From an uncultured Akkermansia sp. (GTDB lineage Bacteria; Verrucomicrobiota; Verrucomicrobiia; Verrucomicrobiales; Akkermansiaceae), in assembly GCA_904501955.1 (NCBI GenBank), contig CAJGCY010000003.1, positions 1-46,503 on the forward strand: a DNA stretch of 46,503 bases, given 5' to 3'. A program made the position numbers and the translations under genes. Within the stretch, counting starts at the first letter, position 1. Each line of letters begins with the position of its first letter. Positions 7,942 to 17,496 of this stretch are shown here, piece by piece. The notes below the pieces were generated by a model that worked only from the letters and a program-made list of their open reading frames with translations, had not been told where the DNA came from and made no database searches.

Positions 7942-9306
7942 GTGAGTAATTTGATAAAGAGATGCATGCCGATGTTGGTCTTGTTCCTCATCGGGACACT
8001 GCTGGCATGGTATTTGGTTCCGGCTGAGCTGGAGCAGATGAAGTGGGAGGTTCCCGGCATGCCGGAGAGTTATCCTATTGAGCAGAAATGCCGCCCCATA
8101 TTTCTGCTGATTCTGTGCTATCTCCCGTTTATCGGTGCTGTTTTCTATTCGTTCATGGGCACCATGGATCGCTACATGAGCCGTAACTTCATCAGCTATT
8201 TCCTGATGTGTACGCTCATCTTGCTGCTCATTTACATTTTGGCTGACTTTACGGATAATATGGAACGCTTCCGTTCCAAGTTTGATGACCCTGTCATTCA
8301 GGCTCTCAAATTTTACGGTTCGCAGATGCCCATGTTCCTGTATCAGATTTTGCCGTACACGCTGATGATGGGCACTATGTGGTGCCTGAGTAAGCTTTCC
8401 GGCACCTGTGAAATTACCGGTATGATGCAGTCCGGCCGTTCGCTGCTGCGTCTGTGCATGCCCATTTTCCTGTTCGGCTCGCTTGTTGCGGTCAGCTACG
8501 GCATTTTCGGCTTCCATTGGGCGCCGAACGGCATGCTGTATCGCCAAATTCAGCTCAAACAAGAGAAAAATGCGGATGGAACAGCACAATCCATCATTTA
8601 CCGGAGTGAAACCTATTCCCGCAACTGGATTATCAAGCATCCGTCCACCATTGATGACCCCGGAGCGCCGATGAAAGGTCTTAAAATCGTTCAGTTTGAG
8701 CCGAAAAAGCACGGTGCTTTGGTTCGCAAGTATTATGCGGATGAGGCTGTGTGGAATAAGGCGGATTCCTCCTGGACGTTCACCAATGTGTATGTGCATG
8801 ATATTGCTCCCAGCGGCGTAAAACCCACTGATGCTCAGTTTTATCCGACCCTCGTGTGCGACTTCGGCGAAAAGCCGTACCAAATCATCAGTCCCGGAGC
8901 AGGGGGGCGCATTGATGCAATGGGTACATCCGTTCTCTACGAGTATATTAAGTCCGGAGCAGGCTCTCGCGAAGATCGCTACAAAAAGCGCACGGAGTGG
9001 CATGTGCGAATTGCCCGCATCTTCAGCTGCATTGTGTTGATTATGCTTGCAATACCCAGCTCCGTCACATTCCAACGCCGTGGCACGATGAAGGGCATTG
9101 GCATTGCCGTGATTTTGGCGGCGTTGATGCTCTTCTTGTACCGCGTATTCCCGTCGCTCGGTGAGGCCGGTATCATTCAGGCGTGGATAAGTGCATGGAT
9201 TCCTAACGTTGTTTACACCATTATTGCCATCTATTTGTTCCGCGTCAATTTGGCGCACCGTTCCTTCAAGGAGTGGCTCAAAGCTCGTTTGCGTGGTGAG
9301 GCGTGA
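7942..9306 (+). CDS. LptF/LptG (YjgP/YjgQ) family permease
   Basis: The 454-residue protein has the LptF/G layout. A hydrophobic segment lies near residues 10-27, three more follow between about 50 and 160, a long soluble (periplasmic beta-jellyroll-like) region spans about 190-350, and three C-terminal membrane helices lie between 355 and 445. The sequence LYQILPYTLMMGTMWCLSKL is typical of the family. LptF/G form the inner-membrane part of the LptB2FG lipopolysaccharide exporter, which supports an outer-membrane-bearing cell. Only one such gene is present here; the partner permease and LptB are not in the window. Start is GTG 7942, with AGGAGAG at about 7928-7934. The stop overlaps the ATG of the HAD gene. 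Confidence 0.85.
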   Translation: MSNLIKRCMPMLVLFLIGTLLAWYLVPAELEQMKWEVPGMPESYPIEQKCRPIFLLILCYLPFIGAVFYSFMGTMDRYMSRNFISYFLMCTLILLLIYILADFTDNMERFRSKFDDPVIQALKFYGSQMPMFLYQILPYTLMMGTMWCLSKLSGTCEITGMMQSGRSLLRLCMPIFLFGSLVAVSYGIFGFHWAPNGMLYRQIQLKQEKNADGTAQSIIYRSETYSRNWIIKHPSTIDDPGAPMKGLKIVQFEPKKHGALVRKYYADEAVWNKADSSWTFTNVYVHDIAPSGVKPTDAQFYPTLVCDFGEKPYQIISPGAGGRIDAMGTSVLYEYIKSGAGSREDRYKKRTEWHVRIARIFSCIVLIMLAIPSSVTFQRRGTMKGIGIAVILAALMLFLYRVFPSLGEAGIIQAWISAWIPNVVYTIIAIYLFRVNLAHRSFKEWLKARLRGEA

Positions 9307-9959
9307 TGAATATTAAAGGCATCATCTTTGATTTCGATGGCGTTCTGGTGGATACGGAATGGGCCATATATCAGTCGTGGGTTCATTTGTATGCACGTGA
9401 GGGACAGGAAATTTCCATTGAAACATATTCTCCTTGCTTAGGCGCCGGTTACTCTCATTGGGACCCGGCCAAACACTTGGAATCTCTCACGCATAGGAGC
9501 TATGATTGGGAAATTGAAACACCGGCCCGCCAAGCGCGTTTGGAAGCGGATTTGGAGCGCTCAGGGCTTATGCCCGGTGCGGTCGAGCTGATGGATTGGT
9601 GTGATGCTCACGGAATCCCCATGACTGTTGCTTCATCGTCTTCACGCCGATGGGTGGAAGGCTGGTTGAATAAGCTCGGCATTTACTCCCGTTTTAAGGG
9701 CGTTTTCACTCGCACGGATGGTTATCCCGTTAAGCCGGATCCCGCGCTGTTTCTCGCTGCTCAATCGTGCATCGGTGTGCCGCCTGAGGATTGCCTCATT
9801 ATCGAGGATTCTGAAAATGGCACCATTGCTGCGCAGAATGCCGGTATTCCGTGCGTCGCTATTCCGAATCGTCTTACTGTGCATTCTGATTTATCGCGCG
9901 CTCAGTTTCATGCCGTGAGTCTATCCGCTCTCTTAACGGAAATTTTGCATTCTCGCTGA
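9306..9959 (+). CDS. HAD-superfamily phosphatase/mutase (beta-phosphoglucomutase-like)
   Basis: The 217-residue product has the HAD fold motifs. Motif I is FDFDGVLVDTE with nucleophile Asp9 and Asp11, motif II is VASSSSRRW, motif III is the Lys of YPVKPDPALFL, and motif IV is IIEDSENGTIAAQNAG. A helical cap between motifs I and II places it in subfamily I with beta-phosphoglucomutases and small sugar-phosphate phosphatases. The substrate is unknown. ATG 9306 overlaps the TGA of the permease gene (TGATG); a GTG one codon upstream is possible. The downstream 180 nt hold an imperfect GC-rich inverted repeat (about 9968-10022) and the promoter of the next operon. Confidence 0.83.
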   Translation: MNIKGIIFDFDGVLVDTEWAIYQSWVHLYAREGQEISIETYSPCLGAGYSHWDPAKHLESLTHRSYDWEIETPARQARLEADLERSGLMPGAVELMDWCDAHGIPMTVASSSSRRWVEGWLNKLGIYSRFKGVFTRTDGYPVKPDPALFLAAQSCIGVPPEDCLIIEDSENGTIAAQNAGIPCVAIPNRLTVHSDLSRAQFHAVSLSALLTEILHSR

Positions 9960-10103
9960 TTTCTCTATATTCCGGCCGCTTTCTATCAGCTATTCTCAGG
10001 GCAGAAGCGGCGTTCGGGAATAAGTTACAACTTCGCATAATATATGTAATGCAAAATTTTTATTTGAAAAAAAGCGCATGTTGATTGCAGTCGAACTTTC
10101 CGC

Positions 10104-10131
10104 TTGAAAAGCGGGATAAAGCTGCTAGAAT
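10104..10131 (+). promoter_or_regulatory. Promoter of the Gld-like ABC operon
   Basis: TTGAAA (10104-10109), a 16-nt spacer and TAGAAT (10126-10131) form a good sigma-70-type promoter. The ATG lies only 11 nt after the -10 box, so the transcript should have a leader of about 5 nt and no room for a Shine-Dalgarno. The -35 box is embedded in the small inverted repeat CCGCTT/AAGCGG. Confidence 0.65.
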
Positions 10132-10142
10132 AAGAGCCGTCT

Positions 10143-11084
10143 ATGAGCATGGTAGTAGCAGAACACTTACATAAGACATTCGGACGATTTACGGCAGTCA
10201 AGGATGCGAGTTTTCGGATAGAAAAAGGAGAGATTGTAGGATTTCTCGGGCCGAACGGCGCGGGCAAGACAACAACGATGAAAATGCTCACAGGCTACTT
10301 ACCTCCGACCGCCGGAACCGCGAGCATAGCGGGACATGATATTTTGGATGAGCCGGTAGAAAGCCGACGTCACTTGGGTTACATGCCTGAGAACGTTCCC
10401 TTGTATGATGACATGCGTGTGACGGACTACTTGGCATACCGGGCACAATTGAAAGGACTGCGCGGCATGGACATGCGCTCACAGGTCGGTTACGTGATAG
10501 ACAAATGCGGACTTGAGCCGAAGCGCAAAAATCTTATCAGCACGCTCTCGAAAGGTTATCGTCAACGTGTAGGCTTGGCAGACGCCCTGCTCGGCAAGCC
10601 GGATTTGCTCATATTGGACGAACCGACGAACGGTTTGGATCCTAACCAAATCCGCCAGATTCGTGAATTGATACGCGCCTTGGCCGAAGAACACACCGTT
10701 ATTCTTTCCACCCACATTCTGAGCGAGGTGGAAATGATATGCAACAAGGTGATTATCATTGACCAAGGTGAAATCAAGGCCGCAGACACGCCGTTGAATT
10801 TAACACGAGGCTTACGCGCAGCCGGCCGTGTATCCATCGAGTTCAAGGGAGACTTGAACGTTGTGGTTAAAGAGCTTGAAGCCTTCGCCCCCGTGAAGCG
10901 AGTGATTGTAGAAGAGCCCCAAGGCGATGGATGGCACCGCTTAATGGTTCGCGCAGAACCCGGCACCGATACCCGAGAAAAGGCAGCAGCCATTACGGCT
11001 GCACACGGCTTCCCGACTCGCCATATTTACCGTCACATTCCGAGTTTGGAAGACGTGTTTGTGGAAATGACGCGTCGCGATTAA
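10143..11084 (+). CDS. ABC transporter ATP-binding protein, GldA-like
   Basis: The 313-residue ATPase has Walker A GPNGAGKTT at 36-44, a signature LSKGYRQRVGLADAL near residue 138, Walker B LLILDEPTNGLDPNQ near 158 and the switch HILSEVE. A C-terminal extension of about 90 residues resembles those of gliding-type and ABC-2 exporter ATPases. It is the first of four co-directional genes (ATPase, permease, GldG-like, DUF4340) that match the GldA-GldF-GldG arrangement. In Bacteroidota GldAFG are linked to gliding; related sets occur in non-gliding bacteria, where the cargo is unknown. No other gld genes are in the window, so motility is not implied. Confidence 0.9.
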   Translation: MSMVVAEHLHKTFGRFTAVKDASFRIEKGEIVGFLGPNGAGKTTTMKMLTGYLPPTAGTASIAGHDILDEPVESRRHLGYMPENVPLYDDMRVTDYLAYRAQLKGLRGMDMRSQVGYVIDKCGLEPKRKNLISTLSKGYRQRVGLADALLGKPDLLILDEPTNGLDPNQIRQIRELIRALAEEHTVILSTHILSEVEMICNKVIIIDQGEIKAADTPLNLTRGLRAAGRVSIEFKGDLNVVVKELEAFAPVKRVIVEEPQGDGWHRLMVRAEPGTDTREKAAAITAAHGFPTRHIYRHIPSLEDVFVEMTRRD

Positions 11085-11120
11085 AGATACAGCTTATTAC
11101 TAACGCTTTACAGAAAAACA

Positions 11121-11981
11121 ATGGAAACGAATAATGACAAATCCCCTGCTCCGGCTTCAGTCTCGATGCTGCACCGAGTGAAAAGGAACTTTTTCAGCTA
11201 TCTGTCAACGCTTTGGGTTATCTACATCAAAGAATTGAAGGGATACTTGTGCGTCCCCTTCGGTTGGGTGATTTTAACCTGCACCATGGGCATACAGGGG
11301 CTCATGCTGCAAGCGGTATTGGAAACCATGACCGTTGCAACCGGCAACGGTGTCATGTACCACATGATGGACAGCCTGTTTTTCCTGCTGCTCTTCATTT
11401 TCATTTTCCCGCTGATTACGATGCGTACCTTTGCGGAGGAAGAACGCCTCGGCACGCTGGAAGGCCTGCTCACTGCGCCGGTGACAACGACGCAAATCCT
11501 TTTGGGTAAATATTTCGCAGCTTATACCTTCTACCTCATTATATGGCTGCCCATGCTCCTGTACCCCTGGATGAGCGAGATTGGTAATCTGTATACCTAC
11601 ACGCGTTACGGTGAATACAGCGATACCACCATCACCTACATGCTGGCAGACTGGTTCGGCGCCTACTCCATCTTGGCACTCACCGGTGCATTCTTCGTAG
11701 CACTCGGCATTTTATGCTCCTCCGTGACACGCAGCCAAATTATCGCTGCCATCTTCTGCACATGCCTCATGATTCTCTATTACTTCTTGGGGCGTGTTAC
11801 AGAGTTGTGGGGCGAATTCCCCGCTGCTCCCGTATTCCATTACATTTCATGGTCTGAGCAGTTCAAATCCTTTACCAGTGGCGCCATTGATACCCGCCCG
11901 CTGGTGCTTTATCTTTCCACCACCATCTGCACGCTGGCATTGACCAAGCGTTTGGTTGACTACCGCCGCTGGACTCGCTGA
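11121..11981 (+). CDS. ABC-2 type permease, GldF-like
   Basis: The 286-residue membrane protein has about six hydrophobic segments (around residues 45-65, 85-110, 130-150, 178-202, 208-225 and 260-275) and the ABC-2 signature segment MRTFAEEERLGTLEGLLTAP after the second helix. This short form matches GldF-like permeases. It follows the ATPase gene by 36 nt and precedes the GldG-like subunit by 29 nt, so it is almost certainly the membrane partner of the same transporter. No substrate clue is visible. Confidence 0.87.
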   Translation: METNNDKSPAPASVSMLHRVKRNFFSYLSTLWVIYIKELKGYLCVPFGWVILTCTMGIQGLMLQAVLETMTVATGNGVMYHMMDSLFFLLLFIFIFPLITMRTFAEEERLGTLEGLLTAPVTTTQILLGKYFAAYTFYLIIWLPMLLYPWMSEIGNLYTYTRYGEYSDTTITYMLADWFGAYSILALTGAFFVALGILCSSVTRSQIIAAIFCTCLMILYYFLGRVTELWGEFPAAPVFHYISWSEQFKSFTSGAIDTRPLVLYLSTTICTLALTKRLVDYRRWTR

Positions 11982-12010
11982 TTTTAGAACATCTTACGAA
12001 TAGAACCGAC

Positions 12011-13630
12011 ATGAGTAAAACAGAATTTACCGGGCACCCTGATGCACGCCGTTCCAAGGCAAATCCGCTGGCGTGGATTAACCTTGCGCTGCTCGCCATC
12101 ATCATGATTTGCTGCAACTACATCGGGTGCAGAGAATACGCACGCGTCGACCTGTCCGAGTATGAGAGCTACTCCATCTCCCAGCGCACTATCAACGTGT
12201 TGCAGAGTGAAGCCGTGCAGAACCGCGAAACGCCCATCCGCATTATTTTCGCGTTCCAGACCTCTTCCCCCGGTTATCACCGCATGTACATGCTGCTGGA
12301 GGAGTATAAGCGCCACGCCAACGGCAAAATTGAGGTGGAATGCTTTGACCCCCTCCGCCAGCCGGGCCGTGCCCGTGAAATCGAGAACATTTACAAAGTG
12401 AAGTTCAATCAGGAGCTTTGCATTGTGGATGCTCGCGATAATAAAAATGCCCCCATCGACCACTATGATGCCGACCCCGGTAAAGCTAACCTCTACAGCC
12501 GCATTCCGGGTACGGCATTCTCCCGCTACGTGGTGCAACCGGACGGCAAGCGCAATGTCGTTGCGTTGATGATGGATGAGGTGCTTTGCTCTGAGATTAT
12601 CCGCGCAGCGGAAGGTCAGCAGCGTAAAATGTATGTCGTGGCCAATAAAGGCGGCATCAAGCTCGACCAAAATGGCCAGTTGGAGTACGAGACTATTTCT
12701 CTCATCCGCACCATCACCGGCTCCCTTAATCTGAAGTTGGAGCCCATCGTGCTGAGCGAAGATGCAGAGCAAGACATCCCGGCGGATGCTGAGGGTCTTA
12801 TTATCATCGCCCCTCAGTTTGACTTCGAGCCCTGCCAGATTGCCACCATCCGTAAGTTCTGGGGGCGCAATGAGCGTAAGTCCATCTTTATTGCGCTGGA
12901 CTCTGAGCTGCCTTACTTTGACACGCGTCACGTGCGCCAAGAAACGGCTGAAGGCTCTGTGGAATCCACCCGTGTCGTGCGTGGCCCGCGCCTGAGTAAC
13001 CTTTACCAATTCCTGCGTGAAAACGGCATCAACCCCAACGGTGATGACCGCATCCTGCTGCGTGACAGCCAGCGCTTTACTAACAACATCTCCGTATTCT
13101 TCCCGGAGAGTTTGGAGTGCACGAAATCCTTCTGGAATAACACAACTCAACTGGAAGGCCGTTGCCGTTCTTTCTCCCTCGGTCACGGTGATGACAGCGT
13201 TGCTTCCGCTCAACGCCTCAATTTCTACCCGCTGATTATGACGTCCGCGGATTACTACGGCGAAACAAACCCCAGCCGTGGCGCTAAGCAAGATGGCGAT
13301 GACATCCAGGGCCCGCTCTGTGTTGCCGCTGCAACGACTCGTGGCAGTGTGGATGATCCCAACAGTCTGAACACCCTCATGGTAGTCGGCAACTTGGATA
13401 TGCTGGCCGAAGAGGGCGCCAGAAAGGAGGTGCGCGACTACTTGCGCTCCATTTGGGCGTGGATGATTGAAAAGCCTGAGTATGCCGGTAAGAGCACCAA
13501 TTACGACCTCACCGTCAAAATTGACCTGAACCGCCACTCCCGCAGCGCTGTGGAGCACTTGACCCTTATCATCATGCCCTTGTGCGCCCTGCTCCTGGCT
13601 TTGATTATCTGGAATACTCGCAGGCACTGA
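12011..13630 (+). CDS. GldG-like ABC-transporter auxiliary protein
   Basis: The 539-residue protein has an N-terminal membrane helix (about residues 18-38), a large soluble domain and a C-terminal membrane helix (about 513-533) ending in NTRRH. After the first helix comes YSISQRTINVLQ, IIFAFQT, a HRMYMLLEEYKRH helix and VECFDPLRQP, which is the pattern of GldG/ABC_transp_aux proteins. These are extracytoplasmic partners of the ABC-2 permease. The gene is read in the same direction as the ATPase and permease and runs to 20 nt before the DUF4340 gene. The long antisense frame here is a shadow. Confidence 0.85.
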   Translation: MSKTEFTGHPDARRSKANPLAWINLALLAIIMICCNYIGCREYARVDLSEYESYSISQRTINVLQSEAVQNRETPIRIIFAFQTSSPGYHRMYMLLEEYKRHANGKIEVECFDPLRQPGRAREIENIYKVKFNQELCIVDARDNKNAPIDHYDADPGKANLYSRIPGTAFSRYVVQPDGKRNVVALMMDEVLCSEIIRAAEGQQRKMYVVANKGGIKLDQNGQLEYETISLIRTITGSLNLKLEPIVLSEDAEQDIPADAEGLIIIAPQFDFEPCQIATIRKFWGRNERKSIFIALDSELPYFDTRHVRQETAEGSVESTRVVRGPRLSNLYQFLRENGINPNGDDRILLRDSQRFTNNISVFFPESLECTKSFWNNTTQLEGRCRSFSLGHGDDSVASAQRLNFYPLIMTSADYYGETNPSRGAKQDGDDIQGPLCVAAATTRGSVDDPNSLNTLMVVGNLDMLAEEGARKEVRDYLRSIWAWMIEKPEYAGKSTNYDLTVKIDLNRHSRSAVEHLTLIIMPLCALLLALIIWNTRRH

Positions 13631-13650
13631 TTTCCGTTTACTCCCGGTTT

Positions 13651-15969
13651 ATGAGAATTCTCTACACCATTTTCTTGGGCTTGATTGCAGGGCTGATGAT
13701 AACAGCCTCTGTATTCTTGACCATTGACGGCAACTTGGCCAAACTCACGGGGTGGTACCGAGTCACCCCGGGCATGCCGCTCTTCACTAATGAGCACTCC
13801 TCGCAATTGTCACAGGTGTCGTGGATGCGCATAGCGGATTTGCATGATACCATTGAATGTGAAAAAGACAGCAACGGCACTTGGTGGATTATCAAGCCAT
13901 TCCGTGACAAACTCGACCCGCAGGTTGCCACATACATCCTGAATTTCGCACAAAATGCTCATATCATTGACACTCTGACCATCAATGATGAAACGCGCAA
14001 GAGCATGCGCGACTTCGGTGTGGAATCAGACCCCTGCTCCATTACTCTCAAACGAGCAGCAGGCAACAATGAGCACACCACGGTGGCGCGTTTTACGCTC
14101 GGTAAAAAAGCTCCGTGGTTGGCGGATTTGGGGGATGGCAAAAATGTGGGGCCGACCACATACCTGCGCACAAAGTTCTATGGTGATGATGACCGCGTAC
14201 ACGTTGTCAGCGGTAACATCACCCCTTTGTTTGCCGGGGGGTTAAAGAATCTCCGTGACCACATGCCCTTGCGTTTTGACCCGAATGCGCTTGTCGGTAT
14301 TACCATACGGCGTCAGGGTGAGCAGCCCATTAACCTGAAGCGCGAGAATAAGGATAGTCAGTGGATTTTGCATACCGTCAATAACAGCTCCGTTGCCGAG
14401 CAGGAAAACGCTGCAAAGCTCATGGTGATGCTGTGCCAACTGCAGGCTCTCAGCGTTAAAAATGCCTCGGAGGTTAAGTTGCCCAAGGAACCTCAATGTA
14501 CCATTGAGCTGAGTGTTCAGGGTGAGAAAACGCCACGCGTGCTCAAAATATACCCTCCGGAGCAGTTGAGTGGCACGCATGGCAGCGCTACTGCTCGCTC
14601 ATACAGCTATGCTACCATAAATGACCGCGACGTTGTTTTCCGCTTACAGGCAGAGCCGAAAATCCGTCGCAAAGGCGGCTTTTCCTCCATCGTGAACGGG
14701 GTCTTCAGCTTGCCGGTCTTGCCGGCGGAGACGATGGCTGAGTGCCGTGGCCTCAATGAGACGTATACGGCGGATTTGCCCCTCAGCCTAGAGCAGTTGC
14801 GCTCTCGCAAGTTAGCTACCTTCGATGAACGAGATGTAGAGAGTGTGCTCATCCGCTCTCGCCACAGCCGCTTCCCGGTGCGCTTGTGCCTCATCCCCGG
14901 AATCCGCGAAAGTAATGTGCAAGACGCATGGACCGTCGAGGCTCAGGGTGAGGAGCCGGCAGAGGCGGAGACCGACATTGTGCGCTCCTTCCTGCGCAAC
15001 TTCCGCACGATTCCCGTAGAGGGTATCGTAGCAGACCTTCCCTTTGCCGATACGCCGGAGGATAAGGCTCGCCGCGCAGAGCTGATGAAAAAATACGGTT
15101 TATTCTCCCCGGATTACCGAATTTTCATCACGCCTCGTTCCTGTGGGTACAGAAGCAGCATATACGGCGTGGATTTGCCCCTTATTAAGGATAGAGACGT
15201 AAAAATCTTTGCGATTTCCCACTATGAAGACCCGGAAAGCGGTGAGACGATGCGAGTTGCCATGATGGAAGGCAGCCACACCATCTTCCGCGTCAGCCCG
15301 CGCCTTACCCGCACCTTTGCCATGCAGCTCAACGCTTGGAAATCCCGCAACCTCGTTGGATTCCATATTGCTGAGCTCAAGCGATTCACCTTGGATTACC
15401 AGGAGGCCAGCCTGGTGTTGGACTATGATTCCATGGCGGAAACCTGGAGCGGAAAATTGGGTGGTGCGGATGTGACCGCCAACATCAACCCGCACAGAGC
15501 GCTTAACTGCGTGGATCGTCTCCGCAAGTTGAAAGTGCGCGAGTGGCTGGATCCTTACGATGCGGATGCCTTAGAGAAGCTGAGCACTCCCGTGTTCCGC
15601 GTCAAGATAGAACTGGAATCCGTGGATCACTCGCAGGTGGAAGCCATTGTGGTAGATACGGAGGAGCTGGGGCATGACCGCATGACGGAGTCCGGCGCGG
15701 AATACCGCCAAGACGGCGCGGGCGCTGCACTGCAGGAAGACTCGGATTTGGACCGCCAATTCCGTGATTTGGCCTTGCTCTCTCGGCCCACAGTTGAAAC
15801 AAGTTACACCATTGAGATTGCGCCGGTGAACAACACGGATGACAAGCCGATGTTCTACGGCAGAATCCGAGAAACCGGGCAGCTTTTCCTCATGAAGTTT
15901 GAGGATGCTCAGAGTATAGGCTCCTCCCCGCTGGAGGATAACGTACATGTGCTTCCGGATGCTCAATAA
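13651..15969 (+). CDS. DUF4340-type membrane-anchored protein of the Gld-like ABC operon
   Basis: The 772-residue product begins with a single membrane helix (MRILYTIFLGLIAGLMITAS, residues 1-20) and continues as a long beta-rich extracytoplasmic region. That region has repeated DUF4340-like blocks, such as WWIIKPFRDKLDPQVATYIL near residue 75 and a later equivalent near 590-660. DUF4340 proteins regularly sit next to GldG-type genes, so this is probably the fourth subunit of the same machine. The frame is open 23 codons upstream, overlapping the GldG-like gene, but ATG 13651 directly precedes the membrane helix and is preferred. No catalytic motif is visible. Confidence 0.82.
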   Translation: MRILYTIFLGLIAGLMITASVFLTIDGNLAKLTGWYRVTPGMPLFTNEHSSQLSQVSWMRIADLHDTIECEKDSNGTWWIIKPFRDKLDPQVATYILNFAQNAHIIDTLTINDETRKSMRDFGVESDPCSITLKRAAGNNEHTTVARFTLGKKAPWLADLGDGKNVGPTTYLRTKFYGDDDRVHVVSGNITPLFAGGLKNLRDHMPLRFDPNALVGITIRRQGEQPINLKRENKDSQWILHTVNNSSVAEQENAAKLMVMLCQLQALSVKNASEVKLPKEPQCTIELSVQGEKTPRVLKIYPPEQLSGTHGSATARSYSYATINDRDVVFRLQAEPKIRRKGGFSSIVNGVFSLPVLPAETMAECRGLNETYTADLPLSLEQLRSRKLATFDERDVESVLIRSRHSRFPVRLCLIPGIRESNVQDAWTVEAQGEEPAEAETDIVRSFLRNFRTIPVEGIVADLPFADTPEDKARRAELMKKYGLFSPDYRIFITPRSCGYRSSIYGVDLPLIKDRDVKIFAISHYEDPESGETMRVAMMEGSHTIFRVSPRLTRTFAMQLNAWKSRNLVGFHIAELKRFTLDYQEASLVLDYDSMAETWSGKLGGADVTANINPHRALNCVDRLRKLKVREWLDPYDADALEKLSTPVFRVKIELESVDHSQVEAIVVDTEELGHDRMTESGAEYRQDGAGAALQEDSDLDRQFRDLALLSRPTVETSYTIEIAPVNNTDDKPMFYGRIRETGQLFLMKFEDAQSIGSSPLEDNVHVLPDAQ

Positions 15970-16003
15970 CATTTGCACTCAAATACATACTTAAGCACGA
16001 GCT

Positions 16004-16855
16004 ATGTGGGTTTGGAAAAAAACGATATCTAAGTCAAACGAAGAGTTGTGGCAGCAGCGCGTGGGTAACATCCCCGGAGCTGTGTTTTCTGAGGGCTTTC
16101 ATGCGGAGCGTATCAATATAGATGTGTACGCCGAGACGGAAGAAGAGGTGCTGGTGTTGCAAGCTTGCTATGGCGGTAAGATAGAAGCCGTGCAAACGGT
16201 GGACTGGGTAGCTGCCACTGCTCCGGAAAACACCCCGCCGCTCATTATTCGTGACAAATTGGTTATTTCCGCCAGCGCGGATGAGGAGACGATGGCCGCC
16301 CTTCATGCCAAATATCCCGGCCGCATCATTCTCACCTTCCCGGCGGAGCGTGCTTTCGGCACCGGCAACCATGCCACGACCTCAACTTGCTTGCGCATGC
16401 TGTGTGATGAAGTCAAACAGCGAAAATCCCCGTGGACGCTTACGGATATCGGCTGTGGCACCGGTGTGCTTGCGTTGGCCGGCCTGCGCCTCGGGGCTCA
16501 GAGTGCCATCAGCTTTGATTTTGACCCCATTGCAGTGGATGTTGCGCAACGTAATATCGAACGCAATGGCGGCGCGGAGAACCTGAGCTTATTCCAAGCA
16601 GATGTGTTCGAGTGGAGCCCGAACGAGGGTGAGCAGGCCGACATCGTGCTGGCCAACCTTTTTTCCGCGGTGTTGATGAAGGCCTTCCCCCGCTTGATTG
16701 CGACCATGAAGCCCGAGGGTAGCATCCTCATTATATCCGGCATCCTGAACACGCAGGCCGAAGAGACCTTACAGGCAGCCCAAGCTGCCGGCTTAAAGCT
16801 GCTCAAGGTTGTATCCCGAGGCAAATGGACTACTGCAAAGCTGACCAACGTATGA
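16004..16855 (+). CDS. prmA: Ribosomal protein L11 methyltransferase
   Basis: The 283-residue product has the PrmA layout: a small N-terminal substrate-recognition domain, a linker and a class I SAM-dependent methyltransferase domain. Motifs are FGTGNHATTSTCL (PrmA-specific), DIGCGTGVLALAGL (SAM-binding glycine loop), DFDPIAVDVAQRNIERNG (acidic loop) and ADIVLANLFSAVL (catalytic NLxxxxL region). PrmA trimethylates L11 in the cytosol. The stop codon overlaps the tsaB start (ATGA), so the two are coupled. Confidence 0.93.
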   Translation: MWVWKKTISKSNEELWQQRVGNIPGAVFSEGFHAERINIDVYAETEEEVLVLQACYGGKIEAVQTVDWVAATAPENTPPLIIRDKLVISASADEETMAALHAKYPGRIILTFPAERAFGTGNHATTSTCLRMLCDEVKQRKSPWTLTDIGCGTGVLALAGLRLGAQSAISFDFDPIAVDVAQRNIERNGGAENLSLFQADVFEWSPNEGEQADIVLANLFSAVLMKAFPRLIATMKPEGSILIISGILNTQAEETLQAAQAAGLKLLKVVSRGKWTTAKLTNV

Positions 16856-17478
16856 ACATCCTTGCCATTGAAACCTCCTTACCCAAAGCATCGCTTTGTC
16901 TCTATACCGGGGGGCAATTAGCTTTCTCCGCAGAGTGGACGGCAGAGCGCAATCACGATGCGCACCTTTTCCCCGCTCTTGAGCAGGCTCTGCAGGTGTT
17001 ATCAGCTACACCCTTGGATTACATCTTGGTGGGCGCCGGCCCGGGTAGCTACGGTGGCGTTCGTGTTGCTTTGGCGGCGGCCATCGGCATTTCCACCGTG
17101 CGCGGTGGTCAGTTGGTATCCATTTGCTCTTGGGAAGGACTCGCCCCTGAAGGCTGTGGCATTATTTCCGATGCGCGTCGCGGGGGCTGGACACTTTATC
17201 GTCCCGGGTATGAAATCGTTGTGATACCCCCTGCCCAATTGCTGGAGGAGCAGGAAAAAGGGCTCGAGGTGTACACTATTGAGACGCAGCCCACCTTGAA
17301 AAAAGCCGGACTTACCGCTGCCGGTTACGAGCTTGCCCCTACGGCAGAGGGCTTGGTACGAGCTTGGCTGGCACGCAGCCCCGAGGAGCAGGCCGCTCTG
17401 GCACAAAAACCGGCGGAGCCCATTTATGTACGCCCGCCACATATTACGGAGGCGAAGCGCAAGCCTTGGGAGGTGTGA
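16852..17478 (+). CDS. tsaB: tRNA threonylcarbamoyladenosine biosynthesis protein TsaB
   Basis: The 208-residue protein has the TsaB/YeaZ fold. It starts with MNILAIETSLPKASLCLY, then GAGPGSYGGVRVALAAAIG (the conserved TsaB loop) and DARRGGWTLYRPG. TsaB is the scaffold partner of TsaD in making the t6A modification at position 37 of ANN-decoding tRNAs. The start used is the ATG overlapping the prmA stop; nine upstream codons in the open frame belong to the prmA region. TsaD and TsaE are not in this window. Confidence 0.9.
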   Translation: MNILAIETSLPKASLCLYTGGQLAFSAEWTAERNHDAHLFPALEQALQVLSATPLDYILVGAGPGSYGGVRVALAAAIGISTVRGGQLVSICSWEGLAPEGCGIISDARRGGWTLYRPGYEIVVIPPAQLLEEQEKGLEVYTIETQPTLKKAGLTAAGYELAPTAEGLVRAWLARSPEEQAALAQKPAEPIYVRPPHITEAKRKPWEV

Positions 17479-17496
17479 TTCGCACAATTGCTTACC

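Noticed and set aside
7867..9258. Minus-strand open frame of 463 codons.
   Set aside because: Antisense to the LptF/G-type permease; His/Asn-rich and without hydrophobic or catalytic motifs.
11984..13627. Minus-strand open frame of 547 codons.
   Set aside because: It lies antisense to the GldG-like gene inside a clear four-gene operon; composition is that of a shadow frame.
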